DNA from: Methyloceanibacter superfactus
GTDB lineage: Bacteria > Pseudomonadota > Alphaproteobacteria > Rhizobiales > Methyloligellaceae
Direction of reading: 5' to 3'
NCBI RefSeq assembly: GCF_001723305.1
Contig: NZ_LPWF01000025.1
Span: forward strand, 142,664-206,663
Length of the DNA: 64,000 bases
Of the stretch, positions 50,957 through 60,131 are shown one piece after another. The notes below the pieces were generated by a model that was given only the letters and a program-made list of their open reading frames with translations, was not told where the DNA came from and did no database searches. Position numbers and translations under genes: made by a program. Every line of letters begins with the position of its first letter. Positions within the stretch are counted from its first letter, which is position 1.

Positions 50957-51868
50957 TCAATCGCGCAAAATGCTTGCGCTGCGACGACCTAGCACCAGCG
51001 TCGCCCATCCATCGAGAATGATTCGCTTTTCCAGGGTGAAGCCAAGGCCGCAATAACGCGCCTCGATGGCCCGGCCTTGCGCCGCGGTCAGTCCTGACAG
51101 GATGGCGAGTCCGCCGGGCAGGAGGCTCTTGGCCATGGCCGGCGCCAGGCCGGAGAGGGGCCGCGCCAGGATATTGGCGAGGATCAGGTCGGGCCTGATC
51201 CGGCGTAGCGCCGGGTGCGCGAAGCCTTCGGCCACGACCGCGTGCACCTGCTGCGCCACGCCCGCTTTGCGGGCATTGTCGGCGGCGATGGCCACGGCCA
51301 CCGGATCGTTGTCGGTCGCCACCACGGGCCGGTCGAAGGCGCGCGCCGCGGCGATGGCGAGCACGCCGCTCCCCGTGCCGAGATCGAGCACCAGATCGGG
51401 GCGGCCGCGCTTGGCCAATTCGTCGAGCGCCAGCAGACAGCCGCGCGTGCTCGCATGATGGGCGGTGCCGAAAGCGTTGGAGGCGTCGATCTCGATGGTG
51501 AAGCGGCTTGGCGGAATAGTGTCGCGGTCGTGGCTGCCATGGATGACGAAGCGTCCCGCGCGCACCGGCCCGCGCTGACCTTGCGACAGGGTCACCCAAT
51601 CTTGGTTGGCCATCTCCTCGATGGTGAGCGGCGTCACGGCATCGCCGTCGGCCGCTTTGCCGATCAGCGCGGCGAGTGTGCCTTCCGCCGGCATCTCCCC
51701 GTAGAGCGCGGACACCTCATACTGCCCGTTGCCGAGATCGAAATAGCTGACGGAGAGCGCGGGCATCTCCTCCGCCTCGTCCAGCGCGCGGGCGATGCGG
51801 CCGGCCGTGTCGGGCGCCGCCTCGACGGTCGCCCGAAAGGTGGATCCTGTTTGGGAATCGGTCTCCAT
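50957..51868 (-). CDS. prmA: Ribosomal protein L11 methyltransferase PrmA
   Basis: 303 residues. An N-terminal substrate-binding domain (about 1-110) with the FVIHGSHDR..PPSRFTIEIDASNAFGTAHHASTRGCLLAL linker, characteristic of PrmA, leads to the SAM domain. That domain has VLDLGTGSGVLAIAAARAF, VVATDNDPVAV, and LILANILARPLSGLAPAMAKSLLPGGLAILSGL; the NILA..P motif is the catalytic loop. It trimethylates L11 in the cytoplasm. ATG at 51868. It lies 33 bp upstream of the aminopeptidase, on the same strand. Confidence 0.93.
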   Translation of the reverse strand: METDSQTGSTFRATVEAAPDTAGRIARALDEAEEMPALSVSYFDLGNGQYEVSALYGEMPAEGTLAALIGKAADGDAVTPLTIEEMANQDWVTLSQGQRGPVRAGRFVIHGSHDRDTIPPSRFTIEIDASNAFGTAHHASTRGCLLALDELAKRGRPDLVLDLGTGSGVLAIAAARAFDRPVVATDNDPVAVAIAADNARKAGVAQQVHAVVAEGFAHPALRRIRPDLILANILARPLSGLAPAMAKSLLPGGLAILSGLTAAQGRAIEARYCGLGFTLEKRIILDGWATLVLGRRSASILRD

Positions 51869-51939
51869 GGCGCCGGGAGCTTAGGGGAGGCGACTTGCTC
51901 CGCCAAGGAAACGTGGAGAAGGAACCGCTCTCAAGGCCG

Positions 51940-52362
51940 TTACGGAATGTCGTCCGGCTTGTCCCACGTCCAGTTGAGGTCCTTGGTCTCGAAGCGCACG
52001 GCGTTCTCCGGCGTGCCTTCGCCGAAGAAATCGAGCGCGCGCCCCTTTTTGTCGTAGAAGACCACCTCGCCGTCGATCGAGAGCGTCCGTTTGCCGACCT
52101 GGCATTCGTAGGGTACCGAGCGCGCGCCGACGAGATGGACGAAGTGATTGCCGAAGCGCGAGCCGAAGCACGACACCTTGTCGGCTTTCAGGGTCTTTGA
52201 CTTCAGCTCCGCCTTGACCTCGGCGATGAACGTCCCATTGGCCCTGAACTCTTGCATGATGTCGGCGAGCGTCAGCGATCCGCCGGCCCGTGCGCCGCTC
52301 AAGGCGAGGGACGCTGCGACCAGCGCGGACACGAAAAGTCCGAATGCTTTCAAAGGCGGCAT
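51940..52362 (-). CDS. Small secreted protein of unknown function
   Basis: 140 residues. A signal peptide (about 1-25, ending ARAG) precedes a mature domain LTLADIMQEFRANGTFIAEVKAELKSKTLKADKVSCFGSRFGNHFVHLVGARSVPYECQVGKRTLSIDGEVVFYDKKGRAL. Two cysteines (C68 and C89 approximate) may pair. Beta-strand-rich tail. I recognise no family. The ATG at 52362 (MPPLKAFG) is preferred to the GTG at 52377. It is 71 bp from prmA on the same strand. Confidence 0.65.
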   Translation of the reverse strand: MPPLKAFGLFVSALVAASLALSGARAGGSLTLADIMQEFRANGTFIAEVKAELKSKTLKADKVSCFGSRFGNHFVHLVGARSVPYECQVGKRTLSIDGEVVFYDKKGRALDFFGEGTPENAVRFETKDLNWTWDKPDDIP

Positions 52363-52499
52363 CGGGGCCCCCTGCACCTTGGAATTTCACCTGACCGGAG
52401 TAGAGGGCACGCGGCGGCGCGGCGTCATTGATTCAACGCAAGCGGGCCACGACTCTTCGGCGCTAAGACCGTGCGGCGCGGCTCCGCTCGTGTTCGTGT

Positions 52500-52781
52500 C
52501 TATTGCAGCGTCGCTTCGTCCTGAGCGCCGATCGCAGCCGGCTTGCCAAAGCAGACTTGCGTGACGGCCTCTCGGACGCACGGAGCCCCGGCCGGCGCGC
52601 CGCAGATCGCCGCAAGCTTGGCCTCGGCGACGCACGTCCCCTCGGGGCTGCGCCAGCCCGGGCCGCCTTTGCAGCCGCAGCCCTTACAACTGCAGCCGTC
52701 CTGGCTGTATGCCGTGGCGATGGACAGCAAGGCGAAAGACAGAGTGAAGACCATGAAAAGACTGACGAAACTGACACGCAT
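52500..52781 (-). CDS. Small secreted cysteine-rich protein
   Basis: 93 residues. A signal peptide (about 1-27, ending ATAYSQ) is followed immediately by a cysteine cluster, DGCSCKGCGCKGGPGWRSPEGTC, then four more Cys (AICGAPAGAPCV, QVCFG). About eight Cys in a 65-residue mature protein suggest disulfide or metal binding. I recognise the 'GCKGGPGWR' motif only as one seen in uncharacterised Rhizobiales proteins. The ATG at 52781 (MRVSFVSLF) starts a clean signal peptide, unlike the ATG 42 bp upstream. Confidence 0.65.
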   Translation of the reverse strand: MRVSFVSLFMVFTLSFALLSIATAYSQDGCSCKGCGCKGGPGWRSPEGTCVAEAKLAAICGAPAGAPCVREAVTQVCFGKPAAIGAQDEATLQ

Positions 52782-52874
52782 GACCAATCCCCCTCGATTG
52801 ACGCTAGAACAAACCAGGATCAATGTACACTATTTGTTCCGGCTTGGGAAGGGGGTCGTCGCGGTTCGTGCGGC

Positions 52875-53402
52875 TTAAACCGCTGCGAGAGCCTCGACCG
52901 CCGCCCAGAGTTCGTCGACTTCGGGGTCTGTGACGCCGAGCGCGGCGAGATGCGCCCGCACCCCCTTGATGTAGTCGTAGCTCGAGCCGGCAATGCCCGC
53001 CGCCGCCAGGATCATCGCGGCGCGTTCCGCCAAAGGCAGTCCCGCCTCGATCAGCCTTGGGCCGTCATAGATGTAGGTGAGCGCTGAGACTTCGGTTGTG
53101 TCGGGCAGGCGCAAAGACACCTCCGTCGCCGCGCAGGTCTCCCGATGGCTGAGATAGGCTTCGATGTCGGTCCGCGCCGCGTCGTCGAATTCGAACGCCA
53201 CGCCGCGGCAACTTACGGACGGCGTGCCGTGCCGCACGAGATTGAGGGTGAGGCCGGGCCGGTCATGGGTGCCCCAGCGCTCCAGCGATTTCTTGTTGAA
53301 GACGCGGGCATGGCCGTCGAGATCGGCGGGGGTGCGGGTGCGGCAGCCATAGGCGTCCTCCCAGCCGTCCCACATCAGAGAGCCATATCCGAAGAGCCAC
53401 AT
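52875..53402 (-). CDS. Gamma-glutamylcyclotransferase, ChaC family
   Basis: 175 residues. FGYGSLMWDG at the N-terminus is the phosphate/substrate loop of the GGCT fold. GRVFNKKSLERWG..RPGLTLNL, CRGVAFEFDDAARTDIEAYLSHRETCAATEV (catalytic Glu in the HRE position) and ALTYIYDG match ChaC proteins, which release 5-oxoproline from glutathione. 5-oxoproline is the substrate of the 5-oxoprolinase at 7108-10761, so the two could form a glutathione salvage route, though they are 42 kb apart. It is 14 bp downstream of the uvrD C-terminus, on the same strand. Confidence 0.85.
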   Translation of the reverse strand: MWLFGYGSLMWDGWEDAYGCRTRTPADLDGHARVFNKKSLERWGTHDRPGLTLNLVRHGTPSVSCRGVAFEFDDAARTDIEAYLSHRETCAATEVSLRLPDTTEVSALTYIYDGPRLIEAGLPLAERAAMILAAAGIAGSSYDYIKGVRAHLAALGVTDPEVDELWAAVEALAAV

Positions 53403-53416
53403 CGGCGGTCAGCGGC

Positions 53417-55772
53417 TCACACCCGCTCGACGAAACTGTCGACCACCTTCTTGCGTCCGGCCTTCTCGAAATCGACGGTGAGCTTGTTGCCGTCGACCTG
53501 GGCCACGCGGCCATAGCCGAATTTCTGGTGGAAGATGCGCACGCCGATCTCGAGCCCGGCGCCCGGCGCGGTGCTGGCGGCGACCAGCGTCCCCTCGATG
53601 GTCAGCGGCGCGCGGCGCGGTGCGGACGGAGTGGCGCCTTGCGGCCGGTTGCGCTGCGCCCGCTGCCAGCCCGGCGTATCGTAGAAGCCGGAGGCGAACA
53701 GATTGTCCGCCGTGTCGAAGCGGCTCGGCCCGTAGCCGCGCGTGCCCTTGTCCTCGGCGACCTCCACATGATCGAGCGGCAGCTCGTCGACGAAGCGCGA
53801 GGGCAGCGCGGTCTGCCACATGCCGTGGGTGCGGCGGTTCTGGGCGAAGGTGATCTTCGCCGCTTGCGCGCGCGGGTCAGCCCCACATGCGCCAGCCGGC
53901 GCTCTTCCTCGAGGCCCGAACGGCCTGAGTCGTCGAGGCTGCGCTGATGGGGCAGGAGCCCTTCGTCCCAGCCGGGCAGGAACACGCTGTCGAATTCGAG
54001 CCCTTGGCCGAATGCAGCGTCATCAGGTTGATGCGGTCGGTGCCTTCCTCGGTGGCGGCGTCCATCACCAGCGACACGTGCTCCATGAAGCCGGCCAGCG
54101 TGTCGAACTCGTCCATGAAGCGGATCAGCTCTTTCAGATTCTCCAGCTTCGACTGCGCCTGCGGCGACCGGTCGGCCTGCCACATGGCGGTATAGCCGGA
54201 CTCGTCCAGGATCAGCTCGGCGAGCTCCGTATGGCTCATGCCGTCGATCAGCGCGCGCCAGCGGTCGAAGGCGGCGATGAGGTCGGCGAGCGCTTTGCGC
54301 GGTTTCGGCTTTAATTCCTCGGTCTCGACGATGAGGCGGGCGGCTTGCGTCAGCGGCACGCCGCGGGCGCGCGCCAGCTGATGCAGCGACTTGAGCGTGG
54401 CTTCGCCCAAGCCTCGGCGCGGCACGTTGACGATGCGCTCGAATTTGAGATCGTTGGCCGGGTTCAGCGTCACCTCGAAATAGGCGGTGGCGTCGCGGAT
54501 CTCCTGGCGCTCGTAGAAGCGCGGGCCGCCGATCACGCGATAGTCGAGGCCGAGCGTGATGAAGCGGTCCTCGAAGGCGCGCATCTGGAAGGACGCCCGC
54601 ACCAGGATGGCGATCTCGTTCAGCGTATGGCCCTGGCGCTGGAGCTGCTCGATGTCCTCGCCGATGACGCGGGCTTCTTCCTCGTCGTCCCAGCAGCCCT
54701 CCACCACGACCTTCTCGCCGTCGTCGTCGTCGGTGTGCAGCGTCTTGCCGAGCCGGCCCTGGTTATGCGCGATCAGCCCTGAGGCGGCGCCCAGGATATG
54801 CCCGGTGGAGCGGTAGTTGCGTTCGAGCCGGATGATCTTGGCGCCGGGGAAGTCCGTCTCGAAGCGCAGGATGTTGTCCACCTCCGCGCCGCGCCAGCCG
54901 TAGATCGACTGGTCGTCGTCGCCGACGCAGCAGACATTGTCGCTGCCTTGAGCCAAGAGGCGCAGCCACAGATATTGGGCGACGTTGGTGTCCTGATACT
55001 CGTCCACCAGCATGTAGCGGAAGCGCTCTTGATATTGCTTGAGCACGTCCGGGTGCTCCTGGAACAGCCGCAAATTCTCCAACAGCAGGTCGCCGAAGTC
55101 GGCGGCGTTCAGCTCCTTCAGGCGGCGCTGGTAGAGTGCGTAGAGATCGCGTGCCTTGCCGTTGGCGAAGGCGAAGCTCTCGCCGTCGGGCACCCGCTTC
55201 GGCGTAAGCCCGCGGTTCTTCCAGCCATCGATCATGGCGGCGAGCATTCGCGCCGGCCAGCGCTTCTCGTCGATATTCTCCGCCGCCAGCAATTGCTTGA
55301 GGAGCCGGATCTGGTCGTCGGTGTCGAGCACCGTGAAGGAGGGCTTCAGGTCCACGAGCTCGGCGTGGCGGCGCAGGATCTTGACGCCGATGGCGTGGAA
55401 CGTACCGAGCCACGGCATGCCTTCCACCGCGCCGCCGATCAGATCGCTGACCCGCAGCTTCATTTCGCGCGCCGCCTTGTTGGTGAAGGTGACGGCGAGG
55501 ATCTGCGACGGCCAGGCGTGACCGAGGCTCAAGATGTGAGCGATGCGGGTGGTGAGCACGCGAGTCTTGCCGGTGCCCGCGCCGGCCAGCACCAGCAACG
55601 GCCCGTCGAGGCTCTCCACGGCGTCCCGCTGCTCCGCGTTCAGCGCGTCGAGATACTCCGCCGGGCGCCGGCGCATGGCGCGCTGGGACAGGGGCAGCGT
55701 TTCGGGCTGCCCGGTGTCCGGCTCATCCGCCGGGTAGGGCGCCTCGGCTGCGGTTGCGCGAATCTTGGCCAT
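53417..55772 (-). CDS. uvrD: DNA helicase UvrD/PcrA (SF1A), two frameshifts
   Basis: About 785 residues restored. Motif [21 protein letters not shown], motif [23 protein letters not shown], motif [21 protein letters not shown], motif [15 protein letters not shown], motif [29 protein letters not shown], motif [18 protein letters not shown]-terminal Tudor-like region follows ([35 protein letters not shown]). It unwinds DNA in nucleotide-excision and mismatch repair. One G is missing from AAGGGGCTC near 54000 and a GCGCGC repeat is off near 53868. Both are repeat-type errors; the essential motifs continue in the adjacent frames. Confidence 0.93.
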
Positions 55773-55846
55773 GAAGCAGAACTATAGCCACCCGTACGCC
55801 GGCGTAGGCCGGGGCCTCTGGCCGCACCGATCGTCGGCCGTTCGCA

Positions 55847-56485
55847 ATGAGGGTCGCTGTGAGCATGACGCCCAACACGCCCGGCAGTACTGGCGGTCCC
55901 GACCGCGGATCGAGCTTCGCCCGCCTCGCCGCCTTCAGCCGGTCGGTGTTGAACGAGCAGTGGGTCGGCGCGGCGTTTCTCATCATCAGCTTTGTCATTG
56001 CGCAGGTTCTCGTGGTGGCGATGCATGTGCAGACCACGAAGATGTGGGCCGACATCTCGGAGGTGCAGCTGGCGCGCGATCTGTACCGGGAGTTCTACGA
56101 CCGGGACAAAAACTACATGAAGGTCGCCAACGCCATCGAAGGTTGCCAAAAGTTATATAAGGGCGACGGCGGCAAATTCAGCCATCTGGAGATCAACGAA
56201 TATCTCGGTTTCTTCTCCGATCTCGGCCTGTTCATGGACCGCGGCCTCCTCAGCGAGGAACTGGTCGGCCATTTTTTTGGCGCGTTTATCATCGAGGCCT
56301 ATGAATATCCTGAGGTCGAAAGCTATATCGCGCGCATCCGGAAGAACTTCGAGCAGCCCGAGGCCTTCGAAGACTTCGAGAAGGTTGCTAAGGTCGTCGA
56401 AAGCGACCCGCGCTTCGCCCGTCTCGCGCAATTCGCCGAGACCATGTGCGCCAAAGAGCAAGAAGGAAGCCCCGCCCATGAGTAG
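55847..56485 (+). CDS. DUF4760-like membrane protein
   Basis: 212 residues. One transmembrane segment (about 40-62, WVGAAFLIISFVIAQVLVVAMHV), then an all-helical cytoplasmic part with LARDLYREFYDRDKNYMKVANAIEGCQKL, INEYLGFFSDLGLFMDRGLLSEELVGHFFGAFIIEAYEYPEVESYIARIRK. The 'eYLgFFe..g.fm..g.ls...v...fg..i.....' pattern resembles DUF4760; this is tentative. Function is unknown. ATG 55847 and ATG 55865 (MTPNTPG) are both possible starts. A small ORF starting at ATG 56478 overlaps its last codons. Confidence 0.65.
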   Translation: MRVAVSMTPNTPGSTGGPDRGSSFARLAAFSRSVLNEQWVGAAFLIISFVIAQVLVVAMHVQTTKMWADISEVQLARDLYREFYDRDKNYMKVANAIEGCQKLYKGDGGKFSHLEINEYLGFFSDLGLFMDRGLLSEELVGHFFGAFIIEAYEYPEVESYIARIRKNFEQPEAFEDFEKVAKVVESDPRFARLAQFAETMCAKEQEGSPAHE

Positions 56486-56807
56486 GTCCTTGCCACCGCC
56501 TTGATGCTCGCTGCTCATTGCCGCGGCGCGCTCCCCGCCCCGGCCATGGACAATCCGCCTTTGTCGGAGGCATCGCCGGAGTCGCCCGCCGCCACCGCGC
56601 CCGCCGCCGCGGACCCCGGCTCGGATGAGCCGGGCGCCCCGCCGGCCGAAGATCAAACCGGCGCCGATGACGCCATGATGCAGCAATTCACCCGCCACCG
56701 CCCGGGCGCTGCCCGGAGAGGCCCCCGTGCAGGGTCGAGGACTGAGTGCCGCGGAAAACCACGGGTTTGCGTGGCGAAAAAGTCGTGATTGGCAAAAAAC
56801 CGCATGA
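56478..56807 (+). CDS. Possible small secreted Pro/Ala-rich protein, frameshifted
   Basis: From ATG 56478 (MSRSLPPP..), overlapping the previous stop in ATGAGTAG, one shift leads to a frame reading ..DNPPLSEASPESPAATAPAAADPGSDEPGAPPAEDQTGADDAMMQQFT. A further shift leads to ALPGEAPVQGRGLSAAENHGFAWRKSRDWQ and a stop at 56805. The hydrophobic start and Pro/Ala-rich stretch look like an exported protein, but no family is recognised and the restored frame is a guess from composition only. Confidence 0.35.
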
Positions 56808-56885
56808 CATCTTGCTACGGCAGTTGCGGTGGTTGCATTGCGCTGCCAAAAAGACGCCACGCCTATTCGTCCTGGGAGATGGGAA

Positions 56886-57267
56886 ATGCTTCGACTGTTG
56901 AAGATGGGTGCCGCCGTATTCGGCGTCGCGGGATTATGATGATGGGTCTCCAGCCGGCCGAGGCCAGCTGCCAGTTGGTCAAGGCGACGGCGAGCTCGAC
57001 CTCCAAGGCGCAGGCGCGAAGGATTCGCAGGCATTGGCCGTGCAGAGCGCCCACGAGGTGAAGCGCGCCCGCGGCTGGAGCCACATGAGCATGAGCGCCC
57101 GGCGCGTGAAGGGCGATCCCTTTTGGAAGGCCGTCCGTCCGGGCGATCCGCCGCCGGATGCCTTGCTGAAGCCGGACATCGTCACCAGCCGCTTCTTCAC
57201 CACCTGCTTCACCGGCGTGGTGGTTCCCGTGGTGTGCACCACGGGCTCGGCGGTCTGCGGCAACTAG
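56886..57267 (+). CDS. Small secreted four-cysteine protein, tandem paralog A, frameshifted
   Basis: Restored from three frames to about 127 residues. It starts MLRLLKMGAAVFGVAGL, a signal peptide, then ..QPAEASCQLVKATASSTSKAQ.., and in the last frame VKRARGWSHMSMSARRVKGDPFWKAVRPGDPPPDALLKPDIVTSRFFTTCFTGVVVPVVCTTGSAVCGN. It aligns end to end with paralog B at 57355. The shared cysteines are CQL, TTC/SQC, VCT and CGN, giving four Cys probably in two disulfides. Family and function are unknown. Frame changes lie near 56937 and 57020. ATG at 56886. Confidence 0.65.
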
Positions 57268-57354
57268 ACTCTAGGTCTGGCGCTCGTGCTCCGGTCATCG
57301 TGGCTCACGCCGGCCGGGCGGGCGACAGTTCACACATCCAAACGGAGGATATGC

Positions 57355-57737
57355 ATGCTTCGCCTTTCGAAGTCGGGTTTCGTAGTGCTCGGGGCGGCCG
57401 CCTGTTTCTCGCCGGCGGCGTCGCGCCTGCGGCCGCCAAGTGCCAGCTCATCAAGGCGACCAACAGCGCCGCGTCCAAGGCTCTGGCGGCGAAAGCCGCG
57501 CATCAGAATGCCATCGACAACGCCATGGCCCTCAAGCGCCAATATGGCTGGAAATATGTGACGCTCCGCGCCCGCAAGGTGCAGCCGGACCCGTTCTGGA
57601 AGGCCGTGCGCCCGGTCGTCACCCCCGACATGCTGCTCAAGCCTGACGTCGTCACCGCCAAGACCTATTCCCAGTGCTGGGAAGGCGTGGTCGTGCCGTA
57701 TGTGTGCACCGCCGGCGCCGTCGCCTGCGGCAACTAG
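57355..57737 (+). CDS. Small secreted four-cysteine protein, tandem paralog B, one frameshift
   Basis: About 127 residues restored: MLRLSKSGFVVLGAAACF, then in the second frame LAGGVAPAAAKCQLIKATNSAASKALAAKAAHQNAIDNAMALKRQYGWKYVTLRARKVQPDPFWKAVRPVVTPDMLLKPDVVTAKTYSQCWEGVVVPYVCTAGAVACGN. The signal peptide ends near AAAK. The block RKV-(K/Q)-x-DPFWKAVRP and the ending VCT-x-x-A-x-x-CGN are shared with paralog A. The frame changes near 57408. ATG 57355 with GGAGGAT upstream. It is 87 bp after paralog A. Confidence 0.72.
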
Positions 57738-57913
57738 CTTCCACCGTCATATCTGCGTCGTCATTGGCGGGTTCCTTGGGACGAGTTTCAAGGGACCCGC
57801 GCGGTGCGCCGCGCCGCGACATGACCACGCGCTTGCGGTGACGCCTCACACCCGCCACATCCCTTGATAAGCTGATCGGCGACGGGCCGATTCAGTTTTG
57901 GACGTAACTTGGG

Positions 57914-58567
57914 ATGAGAACGGCAGGCCGCGTGTTTCCGCAATACACTTTGGGCGAGCGGGTGGTGGATGGCACCATCCACGTCGTAGGCGTGGCCGCC
58001 TCCGTCGTGGCGCTGATCGCGCTGCTCGTCATCGGCCTTCACAGCGGGACACCGCTCTGGGTGCTGGCGCTCGTGATCTACGGTCTGGCGCTGGTGGCGA
58101 CCTTCACCTGCTCGGCCGGCTATCACCTCGTCGTGCGCCCGGGGATCAAGGAGGTCTTCCGCCGGCTCGACCACGCGGCGATCTTCCTGATGATCGCCGG
58201 CACCTACACGCCCTTCGTCCTGATCAAGATGGACAATGCCTGGGGGCTCGGCCTGCTCGCGGTGGTCTGGGGCATGGCCGCCATCGGCATCGCCATCAAG
58301 CTGTTCGCGCCGCGCTTCCTCGACGGGCTGTCCACGGCGCTCTATCTGGTCCAGGGCTGGGCCGTGGTCGCCGCCTGGGAGCCGCTGCAGACCGCGCTGT
58401 CCAGCAGCGTGCTGACCTTGCTGATGGTCGGCGGCGTGCTCTACACCGTCGGCGTCGTCTTCCATCTGTGGAATCGTCTGCCCTATCAGAACGCCATCTG
58501 GCACGGTTTCGTGCTGTCGGCGGCGAGCTGCCACTACGCGGCGGTGATCGGCGTGGTGCGGGTCTAA
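57914..58567 (+). CDS. Hemolysin III family membrane protein (YqfA/PAQR-like)
   Basis: 217 residues, seven transmembrane segments. Family marks: GERVVDGTIHVVGVAASVVALI with the first conserved His, CSAGYHLVVRPGIKEVFRRLDHAAIFLMIAGTYTPF, and near the C-terminus AIWHGFVLSAASCHYAAVI with the conserved H-x-F/x-H. The conserved His/Asp set binds metal in PAQR-type proteins. Despite the name, most bacterial members are not proven cytolysins. ATG at 57914. Confidence 0.9.
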   Translation: MRTAGRVFPQYTLGERVVDGTIHVVGVAASVVALIALLVIGLHSGTPLWVLALVIYGLALVATFTCSAGYHLVVRPGIKEVFRRLDHAAIFLMIAGTYTPFVLIKMDNAWGLGLLAVVWGMAAIGIAIKLFAPRFLDGLSTALYLVQGWAVVAAWEPLQTALSSSVLTLLMVGGVLYTVGVVFHLWNRLPYQNAIWHGFVLSAASCHYAAVIGVVRV

Positions 58568-58610
58568 AACCCTCTGATTTTCGAGAGCGAGTGCCTATAG
58601 ACTGCACGCC

Positions 58611-60040
58611 ATGACCATGGCGACGGCAGACGGCGACGAGCGCGCCGACGAGAGCGCACAAGTAGCACGGAAGGCGGCGCTGTTCCGCGGCGCTCACCGC
58701 GCCGCTTCGGCGAGCGTTTCTCGCAAGGCCAGGCGTTGCGCGAGCAGCACGCCGCCACGCTGACCTGGCTGAAGCCCGAGCCGCCCGACGCCGTGCTGTT
58801 CGCCGAGAGCACCGAAGAGGTGTCCGAGGCGGTGAAGCTCTGCGCCGCGGCGCGTGTGCCGGTGATCCCGTTCGGCACCGGCACCTCGCTCGAAGGTCAT
58901 CTCAATGCGCCGCGCGGCGGCGTGTCGCTCGACGTCTCCCGTATGAACCGGGTTCTCGCCGTGCACGAGGCCGATCTCGATTGCGTCGTGCAGCCAGGCG
59001 TCACCCGAAAAGCCCTCAACGATTATTTGCGCGACACCGGTTTGTTCTTTCCCGTGGACCCCGGCGCCGATGCGAGCCTCGGCGGCATGGCGGCGACGCG
59101 CGCGTCGGGCACCAACGCGGTACGCCTACGGCACCATGCGCGACTCTCGTGCTCGGCCTCACCGCGGTGCTGGCCGACGGCAGCATCGTCACCACCGGGG
59201 GCAGGCGGCGCAAATCCGCCGCCGGCTACGATCTCACGCGGCTCTTGGTCGGCTCCGAAGGCACGCTCGGAATCATCACCCAGCTCACCTTGAAGCTCTA
59301 CGGCATCCCCGAGACCATCCTGTCGGGCGCTGTGCCTTCGACACCCTCGAAGGCGCCTGCAACGCCACCATCGCGGCGTGCAGTTGGGGCTGCCCATCGC
59401 CCGCATCGAGCTCGCCGACGAGGTGCAAATCCGCGGCTGCAATGCCTATTCGCGCCTCGCGCTTCCCGAGCAGCCCACATTGTTCCTGGAGTTCCACGGC
59501 AGCGCGGCCGGCACCCGCGAGCAGGTGGAGACTTTCGCGGCCATCTCCGCGGAGGAGGGGGGCGGTCAGGTGGAATGGGCGACGAGGCCCGAAGACCGCA
59601 CCAAGCTTTGGCAGGCCCGTCACGACGCCTATTGGGCGGCACGCGCCTTGAAGCCAGGCACCGACCTCATCGCCACCGATGTCTGCGTGCCGATCTCCGC
59701 GCTCGCGGCCTGCGTCGCCGAGACCAAGCAGGACATCGAGCGCTTAAGCCTGCTGGCGCCCATCGTCGGCCATGTGGGCGACGGCAATTTCCATGTCATG
59801 CCCCTGATCGATCCGGCCGACATGGAGGAGCGCAAGCGGGTCCAGGAGTTCCTCGACCGTCTGGTCGAGCGGGCCTTGCGAATGGAGGGCACCTGCACCG
59901 GGGAGCATGGCGTCGGCCAGGGCAAAATCGGCTATTTGGCGGAGGAACATGGACTAGGCGTCGACGTGATGATTGCCATAAAAAAGGCGCTCGATCCGTT
60001 GAATATCCTCAATCCTGGCAAGATTTTTGCGTTACCATGA
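58611..60040 (+). CDS. FAD-linked oxidase, GlcD/D-lactate dehydrogenase (cytochrome) type, frameshifted
   Basis: About 476 residues restored. The PCMH-type FAD domain: [106 protein letters not shown], and [22 protein letters not shown]. The C-terminal cap contains [19 protein letters not shown] and [18 protein letters not shown], then [11 protein letters not shown]. It oxidises D-lactate or glycolate, passing electrons to a quinone or cytochrome. The frame changes near 58700, 59120 and 59340, with single-base insertions such as CGCCTAC and TCTCGTG. No partner subunit (GlcE/GlcF) is adjacent, which favours the single-chain D-lactate form. Confidence 0.87.
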
Positions 60041-60131
60041 CGAAGCATCGCGGGCGCCGGGATTGGCTCGCATCCCTGTCGCTTTGCCGCAGGATACTGC
60101 GCCCGCAACCGAGCCTTAGGCAGAGACATCG

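Noticed and set aside
49187..50992. 600-codon plus-strand frame opposite the M24B aminopeptidase
   Set aside because: No recognisable domain; mirrors codon bias of the real minus-strand gene.
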